Positions 25,543 through 34,458 of a DNA stretch of 64,000 nucleotides are shown here, piece by piece. The position numbers and the translations under genes were made by a program. This DNA comes from Renibacterium sp. (GTDB taxonomy: Bacteria; Actinomycetota; Actinomycetes; Actinomycetales; Micrococcaceae). A model generated the notes under the pieces. The model was given only the letters and a program-made list of their open reading frames with translations. It was not told where the DNA came from and ran no database searches. The stretch lies in assembly GCA_017419405.1 (NCBI GenBank), contig JAFOLH010000015.1, positions 337,883 through 401,882 on the forward strand, read 5' to 3'. Position 1 is the stretch's first letter; the number at the start of each line of letters is the position of its first letter.

Positions 25543-26118
25543 TCAACCCGCAATCGGCCGGAGTCCATCCAACAGCAGGTCGAGCAGACGACTAGCCAAC
25601 GCCTCGTGTCCAGGCCGGGGCGCCACCGTGAAGATGCCAATGAGCGCGGCGGCAATATCATCGGCACCCACGTCGCTGCGCAAGTCGCCCGCGGCGCGCC
25701 CGGCGTCGAGAATCGTGGTGATTGCCGCCAGCAGTTCCGTCCGGGTCTGCGCATGCGCGATCTCGCCCGACTCGACCATGGCAAGCAAGGTGTCCAGCAT
25801 GCCGTTTTTGGTCGCAATCCAGTCACCGAACAAATCCATCCAGCGCCGCATCGCTGCCGCCGGCGGCAGCTGACCGAGCAATTCGCGGGCCCCGGCGGTG
25901 AGCCGGACGACCTGGTCTCGATAAACGGCGTCGACGAGCGACTCCCGGGTCGGGAAATGCCGGTACAGCGTGGCAATACCGACGCCGGCCTCGCGGGCAA
26001 TGGCGCGCATCGAGGGCTCAGCATCCGCGGATGCGAACACTCGAGTCGCCACCTCGAGCACCTGGTCTCGGTTGCGGGTTGCATCGGCGCGCGAGGTTCG
26101 CCCAGCCAGTTCAGTCAA
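25543..26118 (-). CDS. TetR-family transcriptional regulator
   Basis: A 191-residue TetR: HTH at about 18-60 (LEVATRVFASADAEPSMRAIAREAGVGIATLYRHFPTRESL in outline) and a C-terminal ligand domain typical of the SACE_7040/AcrR group. It is divergent from the quinone-oxidoreductase-like gene; a 22-bp perfect palindrome lies between them, so it most likely represses that gene and itself. Confidence 0.92.
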   Translation of the reverse strand: MTELAGRTSRADATRNRDQVLEVATRVFASADAEPSMRAIAREAGVGIATLYRHFPTRESLVDAVYRDQVVRLTAGARELLGQLPPAAAMRRWMDLFGDWIATKNGMLDTLLAMVESGEIAHAQTRTELLAAITTILDAGRAAGDLRSDVGADDIAAALIGIFTVAPRPGHEALASRLLDLLLDGLRPIAG

Positions 26119-26154
26119 AACGGATCACGCTCCGGTTATGCTACGATTATTGAG

Positions 26155-26176
26155 AAAGCGGAACATGTTCCGCTTT
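26155..26176. promoter_or_regulatory. 22-bp perfect palindrome, TetR operator
   Basis: The half-site AAAGCGGAACA is followed at once by its exact reverse complement. It lies 36 bases from the TetR start and 33 bases before the oxidoreductase ATG, the place expected for a shared operator. Confidence 0.8.
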
Positions 26177-26209
26177 AGTATCTTCTCACAGTCCAAGGAG
26201 CCAACGCAC

Positions 26210-27166
26210 ATGTCGACAGTTCACGACTCACCAGCAGTAGGCAGCAGTACCGCGGTCCAGCTCGATACCTTCGGCGGGCCAGAGGTTCTGAAGGTCCGCG
26301 AGGTTCCCGCGCCACAGGCCGGCCCAGGACAGCTTCGGGTGCGGGTCACCGCGGCCGGGCTGAATCCGATGGACTGGATCATGACCGCCGATGCCGAAAC
26401 TGCGGCCAGGTTCGGGCTCAATCTCCCTGTCGGCTTCGGCACCGACTTCGCGGGCGTTGTCGATCAGATTGGCGACGGCGTGACCAACTTTGCGCTGGGC
26501 GACCGCGTGTTTGGCGGCGCATTGTCCCGCTCGGTGGCCGATTACGTTGTGGTGGACGCGGATGGAGCGACGCCAGCAAACGAAGCCCACCACACACCTG
26601 ATGATGTAGACGACCGCACCGCCGCCACGATCACGATCGCAGGTCGCACCGCATCCGCGGCACTTGCGGCGATCAACATCGGTCCGGACGACACCGTGTT
26701 GATCGGTGGCGCGGGCGGTGGGGTTGGCGTGTTCGCCGTCCAGCTGGCCCGGCTCACCGGGGCGCGCGTGATCGGCACCGGATCGGCGACGTCGGCCGAT
26801 TTCCTCCGCAGCCTCGGCGCCGAGCCGGTCGCTTACGGCGACGGGCTGGTCGATCGAGTCCGCGCGCTGGCTCCCGGTGGCATCACTGCTGCCATGGATC
26901 TGCACGGCACCGAGACCGTGGACGCGGCAAAGGAACTCGGCATCCCCCATGACCGAATCTGCACCATCACCACGAAACTCGAAGGCATTCCGGCCGGCAA
27001 TGGTTCGGACGCAGCTCCCGGCACATTGGAAGAGATTGCCCAGTTGATCGCAGCAGGCAAACTCCAAGTGCCGATTGCGGAGAGCTTCCCGGTTGAGCAG
27101 ATCCGCCAGGCGGCAGAACTTCAGGCGAGCCGACGCGTGCATGGCAAGGTCGTCATCGAGCTCTAG
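26210..27166 (+). CDS. Zinc-independent quinone oxidoreductase-like (MDR superfamily)
   Basis: A 318-residue medium-chain reductase: TFGGPEVLKVREVPAP, VTAAGLNPMDW, GTDFAGVVDQIGDGV, and the NADPH motif LIGGAGGGVGVFAVQLA. The Zn ligands of alcohol dehydrogenases are absent, as in the quinone reductase/zeta-crystallin group. The ATG at 26210 has AAGGAG upstream; the frame is open to 25970 through the TetR gene and that part is not real. It is probably induced when the TetR is released by a small electrophile or quinone. Confidence 0.9.
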   Translation: MSTVHDSPAVGSSTAVQLDTFGGPEVLKVREVPAPQAGPGQLRVRVTAAGLNPMDWIMTADAETAARFGLNLPVGFGTDFAGVVDQIGDGVTNFALGDRVFGGALSRSVADYVVVDADGATPANEAHHTPDDVDDRTAATITIAGRTASAALAAINIGPDDTVLIGGAGGGVGVFAVQLARLTGARVIGTGSATSADFLRSLGAEPVAYGDGLVDRVRALAPGGITAAMDLHGTETVDAAKELGIPHDRICTITTKLEGIPAGNGSDAAPGTLEEIAQLIAAGKLQVPIAESFPVEQIRQAAELQASRRVHGKVVIEL

Positions 27167-27552
27167 AGGCGTCGACCGGGCGAAGAACCGAAAACCTTCT
27201 CGCATCTAGCCGAACTTGGAGATGTTACACCTCGAGGATGGTGAGTGCCGCGGCCCCGCGGCGAATTCGCGCAACCGAATCCAGAGACGGAAACCCGAGT
27301 TGAATCACGCGAATCGGGGCACCGGATGCCTCGCCCTCTAAACCTCTCGGAGATGGAAGTCGAACCAAGAAGCCAGATTTAACACACTTGGCACCGCAGT
27401 GAGCAGCTTCCATTCAAAATGAATCGAAATAGCGACGTAAGTACTCATTGATTACACGACTGTCTGAGGTACATCGAGCGAAAAATGGATACTTTCAGGG
27501 CTGTAGATGTAGCTAATTCCTGGGAACTCGACCATACCTGTGTCAGAACAAA
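27167..27552. other. Gene-free stretch at the left border of the island
   Basis: A 386-base stretch between the oxidoreductase and the PIN-like gene, where base composition shifts to less GC-rich. A 62-codon minus frame at 27225-27413 has no recognisable family or ribosome binding site. I looked for a copy of the tRNA-Ala 3' end and saw none, nor an integrase relic. Confidence 0.5.
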
Positions 27553-28164
27553 CTATCTTAGATCTAGAACGGAATTCACGACGTCACCTACGTCAATGCC
27601 GTTTCTCCCAAGCCTCTGCATCTCTTTGACGATCTGCCTTCTGTTTACGTCTTGATGGGACTTCACCAGACGCCGCATAAGGTCTACGAATGACTGATGA
27701 GTGACATACCACATGCCTGCTACATGTCTCGCACCACCATCATTCGTAATGAAGCAGATTGAACGTAAGCCTGCCTCATAAATCGAATAAGTTTCTCCAC
27801 CATGCTCACCAGCACGTGCCATACGGCCAGGACGTTTTCGCTCGGCGTGCCTCTCAAGCTCACGACGAATTGCCGCGACGGCCGCGGGTTCCGGTTCCGG
27901 CGTGGGAAGGGCCGTCGCAAGCAGCGTACGAGTATATCTCCCTACAGCCGCGGCGCCAGCACGTTTCACCTCCTTTTTCCTATGGGGATCACCGGGCGCC
28001 ACATAAACAGAGGCCCAACCGCGAACCTCGTCCGCAACCGTTGCCACAACTAAGCCATCGGCAATCAGGTGGGCGTCGTAAAGATCAGCCATCACCGTAG
28101 ACGCGCCAAGGCAAAGCACGGGACCGGCGTCAAGAAGGTGTTGGCAGGCTGAACGATTATTCAT
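27553..28164 (-). CDS. PIN-like nuclease, last gene of the island operon
   Basis: A 203-residue protein with features of a PIN domain: LLDAGPVLCLG (Asp12), VADEVRG (Glu46), HGGETYSIYEA (Glu124) and FITNDGGARHVA (Asp142) match the order and spacing of the acidic metal ligands of PIN/VapC nucleases. It ends with a basic helical tail. The frame is open to 28428 inside the previous gene; the ATG at 28164, beside that gene's stop, is the sensible start. PIN domains usually cut RNA. As the last gene of a methyltransferase/kinase/receiver operon with no other nuclease visible, it is the likely effector. The PIN call is by motif reading. Confidence 0.65.
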   Translation of the reverse strand: MNNRSACQHLLDAGPVLCLGASTVMADLYDAHLIADGLVVATVADEVRGWASVYVAPGDPHRKKEVKRAGAAAVGRYTRTLLATALPTPEPEPAAVAAIRRELERHAERKRPGRMARAGEHGGETYSIYEAGLRSICFITNDGGARHVAGMWYVTHQSFVDLMRRLVKSHQDVNRRQIVKEMQRLGRNGIDVGDVVNSVLDLR

Positions 28165-29302
28165 CGTTTTTGTCCGCTCCGCTATTTCGGTCGTCAATAA
28201 CGACCAGCTTAGCGAGGGACTGTTCAATATCAATAGACGCTGTAGCAAGCCACGGGTCATCAGCGTAAGACGGCCAGTCATCGGGCTGTAATCGGACAGC
28301 GTCGGTAATTTCCAATGGTTCATCCACCAAGTTGTAATTATCGTCGATTTGAAATACTGGGCGTTGAAGACCAAGTGTTTCAAGCTCTTTGCCGTGGAGC
28401 AAGGCAATCGAGCGCGCAACATCCTCACTCATTCTGCCGTCAGAGGATTCAAGCGCTAGCCCTCTAACTGCTGATATCCCCGCGCGCCACCAGCGGCGAC
28501 CCGAGAAATCTGCAAGCTGTCCTCTGTATTCCGCTCCACTCAACATTTCAGCAACTTGATTTTCACCTCCGACTATATCGTCGAGCGCGCTTGGCTTCAG
28601 TCCCAGATAGCTCGCAGCTCGACGATCATCGACAAGGAACGTCGGAAAGGGCAAGATTCGTTGCAAGAACCAGGATAGCCATCGCCTTCCGGCAGACGTC
28701 GCGGCAAGAACGGACCAAGGGGGTCGACAGAGTTCGATCTGTGCGATTGCGTCATCTCTCCAATGTGCTTGTGGCAGGTCAAGCCAGGCGAGCTGGGCAA
28801 CCGGATCCACCGGATTAGACCAATCTGTCGGAAGCTTCGACGTTGCGATCGCAAGCGAGGCCAAGGCTTTGGCGGTCATCCTTGTCTTCTCAGCGGCCCA
28901 CTCAAGATCGTGCCTACTCGCAATTGCCATCGGTCGAATAAAGGCAGGGGTACCGGCCCCGAGAACATCAAGGTGTCCGGTGCGAAGAACGAACGCAGTA
29001 TTTTTAGGCTTTGGTTCCGTGTCAGGACTCGGACCGCGCCCATCAAGAGCAGATCGAAGCACGCTTGCGAGGGCAATGCCATCCCGAACGAAAAGGCCCA
29101 GCTCGTCTTTCGCCAAATCGCGTGCCGGCCAGTCTTCGATGAATTCATCGATAAGTACGAGGCTCGCACGATCTAGGTCATCGACCAGCAAATCACCGGG
29201 GAGCACATGTTTCGCCTCGACGCCTTGCTGACTCAATAAGAGCGCGAAAGCTTCCTGCGCTGGATCATCATCCACTAGCAGAACAAATGGCTGCGTTGTC
29301 AT
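28157..29302 (-). CDS. Receiver-domain protein with unknown C-terminal region
   Basis: A 381-residue protein. Residues 1-about 125 look like a response-regulator receiver: FVLLVDDD (Asp11-13) and a phospho-acceptor candidate Asp52 in LVLIDEFIED. The remaining 250 residues have no recognised DNA-binding domain or enzyme motif and are predicted soluble, mostly helical, with a Trp-rich stretch (RRWLSWFLQR, GRRWWRAG). The start overlaps the preceding kinase-like gene in ATGA; the PIN gene follows at once. It would be the natural target of the histidine-kinase half of that protein and could pass the signal to the PIN nuclease. It is not a transcription factor of known type. Confidence 0.7.
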   Translation of the reverse strand: MTTQPFVLLVDDDPAQEAFALLLSQQGVEAKHVLPGDLLVDDLDRASLVLIDEFIEDWPARDLAKDELGLFVRDGIALASVLRSALDGRGPSPDTEPKPKNTAFVLRTGHLDVLGAGTPAFIRPMAIASRHDLEWAAEKTRMTAKALASLAIATSKLPTDWSNPVDPVAQLAWLDLPQAHWRDDAIAQIELCRPPWSVLAATSAGRRWLSWFLQRILPFPTFLVDDRRAASYLGLKPSALDDIVGGENQVAEMLSGAEYRGQLADFSGRRWWRAGISAVRGLALESSDGRMSEDVARSIALLHGKELETLGLQRPVFQIDDNYNLVDEPLEITDAVRLQPDDWPSYADDPWLATASIDIEQSLAKLVVIDDRNSGADKNDE

Positions 29303-31650
29303 TGCATCTTGCCCTTCTTCGGGAGAAGCACCCTGATTGATGTCCCCAATCCATGAACAGGTTCAATGAAGCGAACATCGCCTCGGTAGTCGTCGGTCAA
29401 GGCTCTTACGATCGGCAGTCCCAGGCCCAATCCCTGGCCGAGCGCGTCATCAACAGCCGTCGTTGTACTTTCAAATGGTAAGAACCATCGTTCGGCTTCA
29501 TTGAGATTGACTGCAGTCCCATCATTACTCACGATGATTTCGACCGCAGCGCCGAGATCTTGTCCTTCAATCCACAAATTTCCACCCTCAGCGGCATTCT
29601 TTACCGCGTTGGTAACGAGGTTAGAAAGCAGGATTGTTACCTCGGCCGGAAACATGGGTGCTGTACGTAGCTCGGGCGGTACCTCAACGTTCACGGTGAC
29701 GCCCTTCGACGCAAGCGGCCTTGCAAGGAACCTGAGAACCGAGTCCACACGCTCACGCACCTTGACTTGCGACCTCCTCCTCCGCGGGTCTGCACTGAGC
29801 ACATCAGTCAGGTAGGAACTTTGGCGCGCAAGAGTATGGGCCAATTCATCCGCGGTACGCAACGTCACCTGAAGCGTGTTTCGTTGGGTCGGGTCGACTA
29901 CTTTGTTGAGAAGCCCTCTAAGTAGTTCACGGATCGTCGTTGCAGAAGCCAGCATCCCGTTGATGTCGTGGACAAATGCCCCAAGTTGCAGGCCAACGCC
30001 GGCGAGAACCCGAAGCTCGGGTTGAAGGCTCTGGACTGCTTGAAGCTGAATGCGTGCCGCATTGAATCCCTCCATCAAAGTCCGGGTTGGACTGTCAATT
30101 GAGGGGCCAACGACGCTGTCCGACCCAGCTCCGATCTCTGCCGCAGCCGCCTCTGCCTCCGCCATTTTTCGGTCGTCGTCGTTGGTAGGACCGTGAGGTG
30201 CGAGTATCTCGAATGGCGTTCGGCCTGAAGGATCGAAGACAGGCCTGCGAGCACCTTCCGATGTAGGTGGATCAGGCGTCTTTTCAGTCAGTATCACCCG
30301 CGTGATCGCGTTGAGTCGATCCCGCTGATTGAAAATGGAACGGCGAACGCGCACTGTCAACCGCACACCGTCCCGGACGATTCGTTGGATGCCTTTGAAG
30401 GTCGGTCCAGGGACGAACCCCTCGCGGTTTATGAGGCTTTCGAGGTCAGGAGCACCCGAAGCCGTAAGAAAAACTGCCCCAAAGTAGCCACTACTTGGGA
30501 TGGCATTTAATGCCTCGCGCTTGTCTACGTCTAAGTCGTCGCTCGCTGACTCGTCCAAATCAATCGAGTAGTAGCGCGCGCCGGACCGATATTCTCGGTC
30601 GATCTCAAGCCAATCGTCGCCATACTCCGCGTAGGGTAGGACCCGGAAGCCTTCCAGATACACTCGAATGCCACTTGTCGACCGGACAAATCCTTTGAGT
30701 GGGCCACGCCTGCTACTTGCACCAGGCATAATGTAGAACCGCGCCTGAAATCGCAGGGCGGGGTCAGCTTCTGCTTCAAATGAATACGGTCGGGCGAGAG
30801 GCTCGTTGCGAGCATACGTCGTTGTTGGTGAGATTCGATAACGGGTTCGTCCTCCAGCAACATCGATCTCAGCACACCATTGGAAGTCCTCCACAGCCTT
30901 CGCCCAGAGATCATCTCCAGAGGCCAAATCACCGGCAAGCTCGAGTTCGAACCCGGGATCGTCGCTTGCCGAGACCCGAACAATCGGTTGTCCAAGAAGT
31001 GTTTCACCAGCGATCGAAAGCGCTTCGGAGTCAGAGCCAAGAAGGAGGGATTGCGGCTGCGCAGAATGCAACTCGTCGATAAACTTGCCAATCTCTCCAG
31101 GAGTCCAGGTCCTCTTGAGCGAGCGCATGGTCAGTACAGTCCCCGGAGCCGTTCCTGGGGTCAAGGAAACATCTGTTACGGCAAGTCCGTGTTTCAGGTC
31201 ATGCAACGTCTGCTGCTGGTCGATAGCCTCCCAGTCAATCTGAGCTTCTACCCCCGGGCCGCTGCCTCCAACAACGTTAGAGCCGGGTATGCTCCGAACC
31301 TCAAGAATCTTAGCCAGCTTCTGGCTGGCAAGCCGACCGATGCCCTTCTGCCCCGTGTAGGCACGAAGAAATCTAGGGGACCGACGGTCGCCTTCCTCCT
31401 TATCCCGTCCGGCGATCCTCAGAAATGCAGATCGGAAACGATCCGCCGTCATTCCGTTTCCGTTGTCCTCAACTGTAAGCACTGCCTCCTTAGGATTGGC
31501 CAGGTTTTGCGCCTCAATGCGGACCACGGTGGCGTCCGCGTCGTAGCCGTTCTTGACGAGTTCAAGAATCGCAGTGCTGTCTCGTCCTACCAGGAGGTCA
31601 CCGAGCTCACGCAAGAGATGGGTGTCGACGGTGAAGCCTTCTGGACTCAT
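29299..31650 (-). CDS. Dual GHKL protein: Hsp90-like ATPase plus histidine-kinase core
   Basis: A 783-residue protein with two ATP-binding GHKL modules. The N-terminal one is Hsp90/MutL/MORC-like: ELVKNGYDADA, VEDNGNGM and TGQKGIGRLASQKLA. A long central region follows (about 200-530). The C-terminus is a histidine-kinase core: an H-box-like FVHDINGMLAS, N-box LLSNLVTNAVKNA, VSNDGTAVN and GQGLGLGLPIVRAL. There are no membrane segments. Start and stop both overlap neighbours as ATGA. Hsp90-like ATPases are known in some restriction-modification systems; the added kinase half suggests that DNA or invader sensing is turned into phosphotransfer to the next gene's receiver. Confidence 0.8.
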   Translation of the reverse strand: MSPEGFTVDTHLLRELGDLLVGRDSTAILELVKNGYDADATVVRIEAQNLANPKEAVLTVEDNGNGMTADRFRSAFLRIAGRDKEEGDRRSPRFLRAYTGQKGIGRLASQKLAKILEVRSIPGSNVVGGSGPGVEAQIDWEAIDQQQTLHDLKHGLAVTDVSLTPGTAPGTVLTMRSLKRTWTPGEIGKFIDELHSAQPQSLLLGSDSEALSIAGETLLGQPIVRVSASDDPGFELELAGDLASGDDLWAKAVEDFQWCAEIDVAGGRTRYRISPTTTYARNEPLARPYSFEAEADPALRFQARFYIMPGASSRRGPLKGFVRSTSGIRVYLEGFRVLPYAEYGDDWLEIDREYRSGARYYSIDLDESASDDLDVDKREALNAIPSSGYFGAVFLTASGAPDLESLINREGFVPGPTFKGIQRIVRDGVRLTVRVRRSIFNQRDRLNAITRVILTEKTPDPPTSEGARRPVFDPSGRTPFEILAPHGPTNDDDRKMAEAEAAAAEIGAGSDSVVGPSIDSPTRTLMEGFNAARIQLQAVQSLQPELRVLAGVGLQLGAFVHDINGMLASATTIRELLRGLLNKVVDPTQRNTLQVTLRTADELAHTLARQSSYLTDVLSADPRRRRSQVKVRERVDSVLRFLARPLASKGVTVNVEVPPELRTAPMFPAEVTILLSNLVTNAVKNAAEGGNLWIEGQDLGAAVEIIVSNDGTAVNLNEAERWFLPFESTTTAVDDALGQGLGLGLPIVRALTDDYRGDVRFIEPVHGLGTSIRVLLPKKGKMQ

Positions 31651-33362
31651 ATCGCTTTCCCTCCGCTAACCAACAGACTGGAAATCTCTCGATTGGCGCC
31701 CATCTTCGGTATGCTCGAAATACCCATTGAAATCATCCCCATGGTCTTAGGGCTCAACCGATACAGGCCATTAGCCTCCACAGATGAACTCGAACGCAAC
31801 ATCGCCTGGCCCTCGGCGCTACGAAGCCAGCCGAGCAGCTGATCCTTCGTTTCTTGGACGACGTCCGCCGACCAATACAAACCGAATAGGTTATTTGTAA
31901 TAGCTAACCTGCCCGGGTTATCCAGCACATGAAACGTCTCACGAGCGAGAGCTGAGATTATGACGTCCGGAGTTTTCAGCTCGGCAGAAAGGTCGAACCA
32001 GGTCTTGCGCTGCGAACAAAGGTAGAGTTCGTGCAACCCGCCACGTTCACCAGCAGCTATCCAGGCCTCGACACTCTCGACCGTTCCACGACAATAGTCA
32101 CCGAGCACCAATATTTCACTTGTTTCGAGCGATGACGCTGTGCCGTTCACGCCTGGACGAAGTCGACGGGCGAGTGGTATACGAAATTCCTGCGGAATAC
32201 CAAGAGCATCCCATTTCTCTGGAGTGTTCAAAAAGAAACGATTCGCTCCAGACGCCGTGCCTCGCGTCACACGAGCATATCGAGCGAGAGTGTCACCATC
32301 TTCACAGCCGGGTGGAAGAAGGTGCGTTCGTCCCGGTGCTGGAAAAACTGCTTCTCCCTCTGTGCGACTCACAATCAATCGTTCAGATCCCGACCAATCT
32401 GACACCTCGATTCGCTGCAACGTTGCGGATTCTGGACCGACCTCAACCAAGACAGCATCCACGATTGCCTGATCAAAACGCCAAGAGTCAGCCAACCGCA
32501 GAGAAATTCGCCGCCATCCTGCATCCCGTAGACGTGCCCTCAATCTCTTTCCGTATTCTGCTCGCATCCAACCCGCTGGAATGATCATCGCCAGCGAGTC
32601 TTGTGGACGCAGCTTAGCTAATGTCATGGCGAGGAACAGTGTCGAGAGATTTGCGCGAGCACCAACTAAACCGTCCGCTGAGTCAAGTAGGTCAGCACGG
32701 TCAGCACGGTCGAGTAACTGCCAACGGGTATAGGGTGGGTTCCCGAGATAGAGCGTTGGCACGGACGGAACGTTCGAATCAAGCCACTGTCGGTAGTCCA
32801 TCAAGACAAGCTTTACACTCCGCTCCAGGAGCTTCGCTATCGCAACTGCCTGAAGCCCAAGCGTAAGCGGGTTGATATCAATCGCTTGAATTGATGCGTT
32901 TGGCCACTTGATGCGTGCGATCTCAGAAAAGATCCCGACGCCCGCCCCCACGTCAACCACTTCTCCGGGAGGATCGTGACGACTAGCAAATCCATCAACG
33001 ATGGCTTGCGCGTACTCGCGCGGTGTGAAGAAGGTACCGAGAGGCCTGCGTTTAGCGGGAGTCACAATCGATGCATAGAGGTCGGCCAGGTGAACCACAG
33101 CGTCTTCGCCGATCAGATGATCGAACGCTGCCCGGACTTCGTCCAGCACCACGATCTCGCCGTCTGGAGTCAAAGCAGCAACTAAGCTTTCGAGTGAATG
33201 ATCGCTGAGTCGCTCACGGAGCAGGGCACCAAGGCGCGCCAGCTGCTTCATTTCGGAATCGCTCAGGCCAACAACCGAATTCAACGCTGGCGAGTCGGAG
33301 TTCACATCACGAATCCAGGTGACAACCCGTGAAACTGCCGCGTCAACACCAGCCTTATTCAA
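31647..33362 (-). CDS. N6-adenine DNA methyltransferase (Eco57I/type IIG-like)
   Basis: A 571-residue methyltransferase: LGTFFTPREYAQ before the SAM site, motif I VVDVGAGVGIF (about 136-144) and the catalytic NPPY at 208-211 (YLGNPPYTRW). The C-terminal half (from about 330) is probably the DNA recognition region. No PD-(D/E)XK or HNH nuclease motif is seen in it, so it is a methylase without a built-in cutter. It is the second gene of the operon, 53 bases after the HTH gene, and coupled by ATGA to the GHKL protein. Such enzymes mark self DNA in defence systems. Confidence 0.85.
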   Translation of the reverse strand: MNKAGVDAAVSRVVTWIRDVNSDSPALNSVVGLSDSEMKQLARLGALLRERLSDHSLESLVAALTPDGEIVVLDEVRAAFDHLIGEDAVVHLADLYASIVTPAKRRPLGTFFTPREYAQAIVDGFASRHDPPGEVVDVGAGVGIFSEIARIKWPNASIQAIDINPLTLGLQAVAIAKLLERSVKLVLMDYRQWLDSNVPSVPTLYLGNPPYTRWQLLDRADRADLLDSADGLVGARANLSTLFLAMTLAKLRPQDSLAMIIPAGWMRAEYGKRLRARLRDAGWRRISLRLADSWRFDQAIVDAVLVEVGPESATLQRIEVSDWSGSERLIVSRTEGEAVFPAPGRTHLLPPGCEDGDTLARYARVTRGTASGANRFFLNTPEKWDALGIPQEFRIPLARRLRPGVNGTASSLETSEILVLGDYCRGTVESVEAWIAAGERGGLHELYLCSQRKTWFDLSAELKTPDVIISALARETFHVLDNPGRLAITNNLFGLYWSADVVQETKDQLLGWLRSAEGQAMLRSSSSVEANGLYRLSPKTMGMISMGISSIPKMGANREISSLLVSGGKAI

Positions 33363-33415
33363 CTCTCCTCCTCGACCTGTAACCTAACGAATTAGCCCCG
33401 ATCAAGCACCACATC

Positions 33416-33613
33416 TCATGCACCTCTGGCACCGTCTTGTGTGGCTGCTCCACCGCCACGCACCCACTCGTCGACTTCAGACACCTGGAACTTCCACAAG
33501 CGGCCGATCTTGTGCGCTGGCATTCCTTTGTCGGCGATCCAAGCGTAAACGGTGTCTTTTGTAATACCGAGGTGAGCTGCGATGTTATCCGCCGACAGCC
33601 ACGGTTCGCTCAT
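33416..33613 (-). CDS. Excisionase-family HTH protein
   Basis: A 65-residue MerR/excisionase-type DNA-binding protein: LSADNIAAHLGITKDTVYAWIADKGMPAHKIGRLWKF in outline, then VDEWVR. GGAGGG precedes the ATG. It heads the methyltransferase/GHKL/receiver/PIN operon. No integrase is present, so it more likely controls this operon than acts as a phage excisionase; three helical-phase repeats directly upstream fit an autoregulatory site. Confidence 0.85.
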   Translation of the reverse strand: MSEPWLSADNIAAHLGITKDTVYAWIADKGMPAHKIGRLWKFQVSEVDEWVRGGGAATQDGARGA

Positions 33614-33680
33614 GAGCCAGATCCCTCCGGGCGAGTTTGCGGGACCTACACCCGTTATGGTTTACAAGCATAGCGCAGCG

Positions 33681-33710
33681 AAACCGGTTTTTGCCGGTTT
33701 TTACCGGTTT
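33681..33710. repeat. Three 10-bp phased CCGGTTT repeats before the island operon
   Basis: CCGGTTT occurs three times at exactly 10-bp steps, embedded in AAACCGGTTT, TTGCCGGTTT and TTACCGGTTT. The block lies 68-97 bases upstream of the HTH start codon, in the position of a promoter or operator. Confidence 0.6.
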
Positions 33711-34418
33711 GCTCGTTGTCTATTCACCAAAACGTGTGCGATCAGAACCTGTCAGCTTCCACACTGCCCCGCGCTTGGCGGAGGTAGCTCAGGAGTGAAG
33801 CCTTACATTCGAGGCACATCTGCAACATGACCACCAGTACAAGACCTGATGCTTCACCCCGAGGTTCCGACAACTTTACGACATGGATCATAGACTCCAT
33901 TCCGCCAAGACCATCGCCCTAAAACCAGAGTCCAGAAAACCCGGGTTAGGCTCTCTTAGCTTAGAAAAGTGGATGGTCTGACGTAGCAAACAAGCAATGC
34001 ACAAGTATCGCAATATTTGTGACGAAGTACCGCCACCGGGATGCCCTTAGGTTCAAATAGATTAATCACGTTGGAGATTGGCCGACCCCGAGCTCCGCCG
34101 ATATTGCACTAGTTCAGCCGGTTGTCTCGGGAAGAGCCTATCCATCGGTGGAGCACCGCAGGCGGGCAATTGAACTTAGTCCCACCGATCGCATAAAGCT
34201 CGACGGCGAGCCTTGCACTGGCTAATAGGGCATCACATTTTGCCGATCCGATTTTGCCCGGCATTCGAAGACTAACCGCTTGCCAAGGAAAGGAATCCTT
34301 CTATAGCCACCGAATCATTTAGGATCAGCATCATCGAGACTCAGATCGACGATCTACGCGACGGACTGCACCGAACGTAGTGGCTCGATGCTGACCCGGT
34401 AGACAACTGGTCGAAGCG
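33711..34418. other. Gene-free island stretch, probably degenerate
   Basis: About 700 bases with stops in all frames and no RNA gene I can recognise. It holds a 10-bp palindrome AACCCGGGTT near 33940 and a direct repeat of ATTTTGCC near 34240. It reads like decayed or non-coding island DNA between the defence operon and the TetR remnant. Confidence 0.5.
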
Positions 34419-34434
34419 ATTGACACTGGTCAAT
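34419..34434. promoter_or_regulatory. Perfect 16-bp inverted repeat, TetR-type operator beside a TetR remnant
   Basis: ATTGAC-ACTG-GTCAAT has exact 6-bp arms around a 4-bp centre, the form of many AcrR/TetR operators (TTGACnnnnGTCAA). It lies just upstream of the truncated TetR frame. Confidence 0.5.
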
Positions 34435-34458
34435 ACGTAAGAGCTTTACCGCAGCTGA

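Noticed and set aside
27225..27413. 62-codon minus frame at the left island border
   Set aside because: No ribosome binding site or family resemblance; treated as non-coding.
33681..33710. CRISPR-like repeats
   Set aside because: Only three 7-base repeats at a 10-base period with no spacers; better explained as an operator. No CRISPR array or cas gene was seen in the window.
34147..34155. GGTGGAGCA match to the tRNA-Ala 3' end, possible att remnant
   Set aside because: Only nine bases, and the following T-arm-like bases do not pair as in the tRNA; chance match cannot be excluded.
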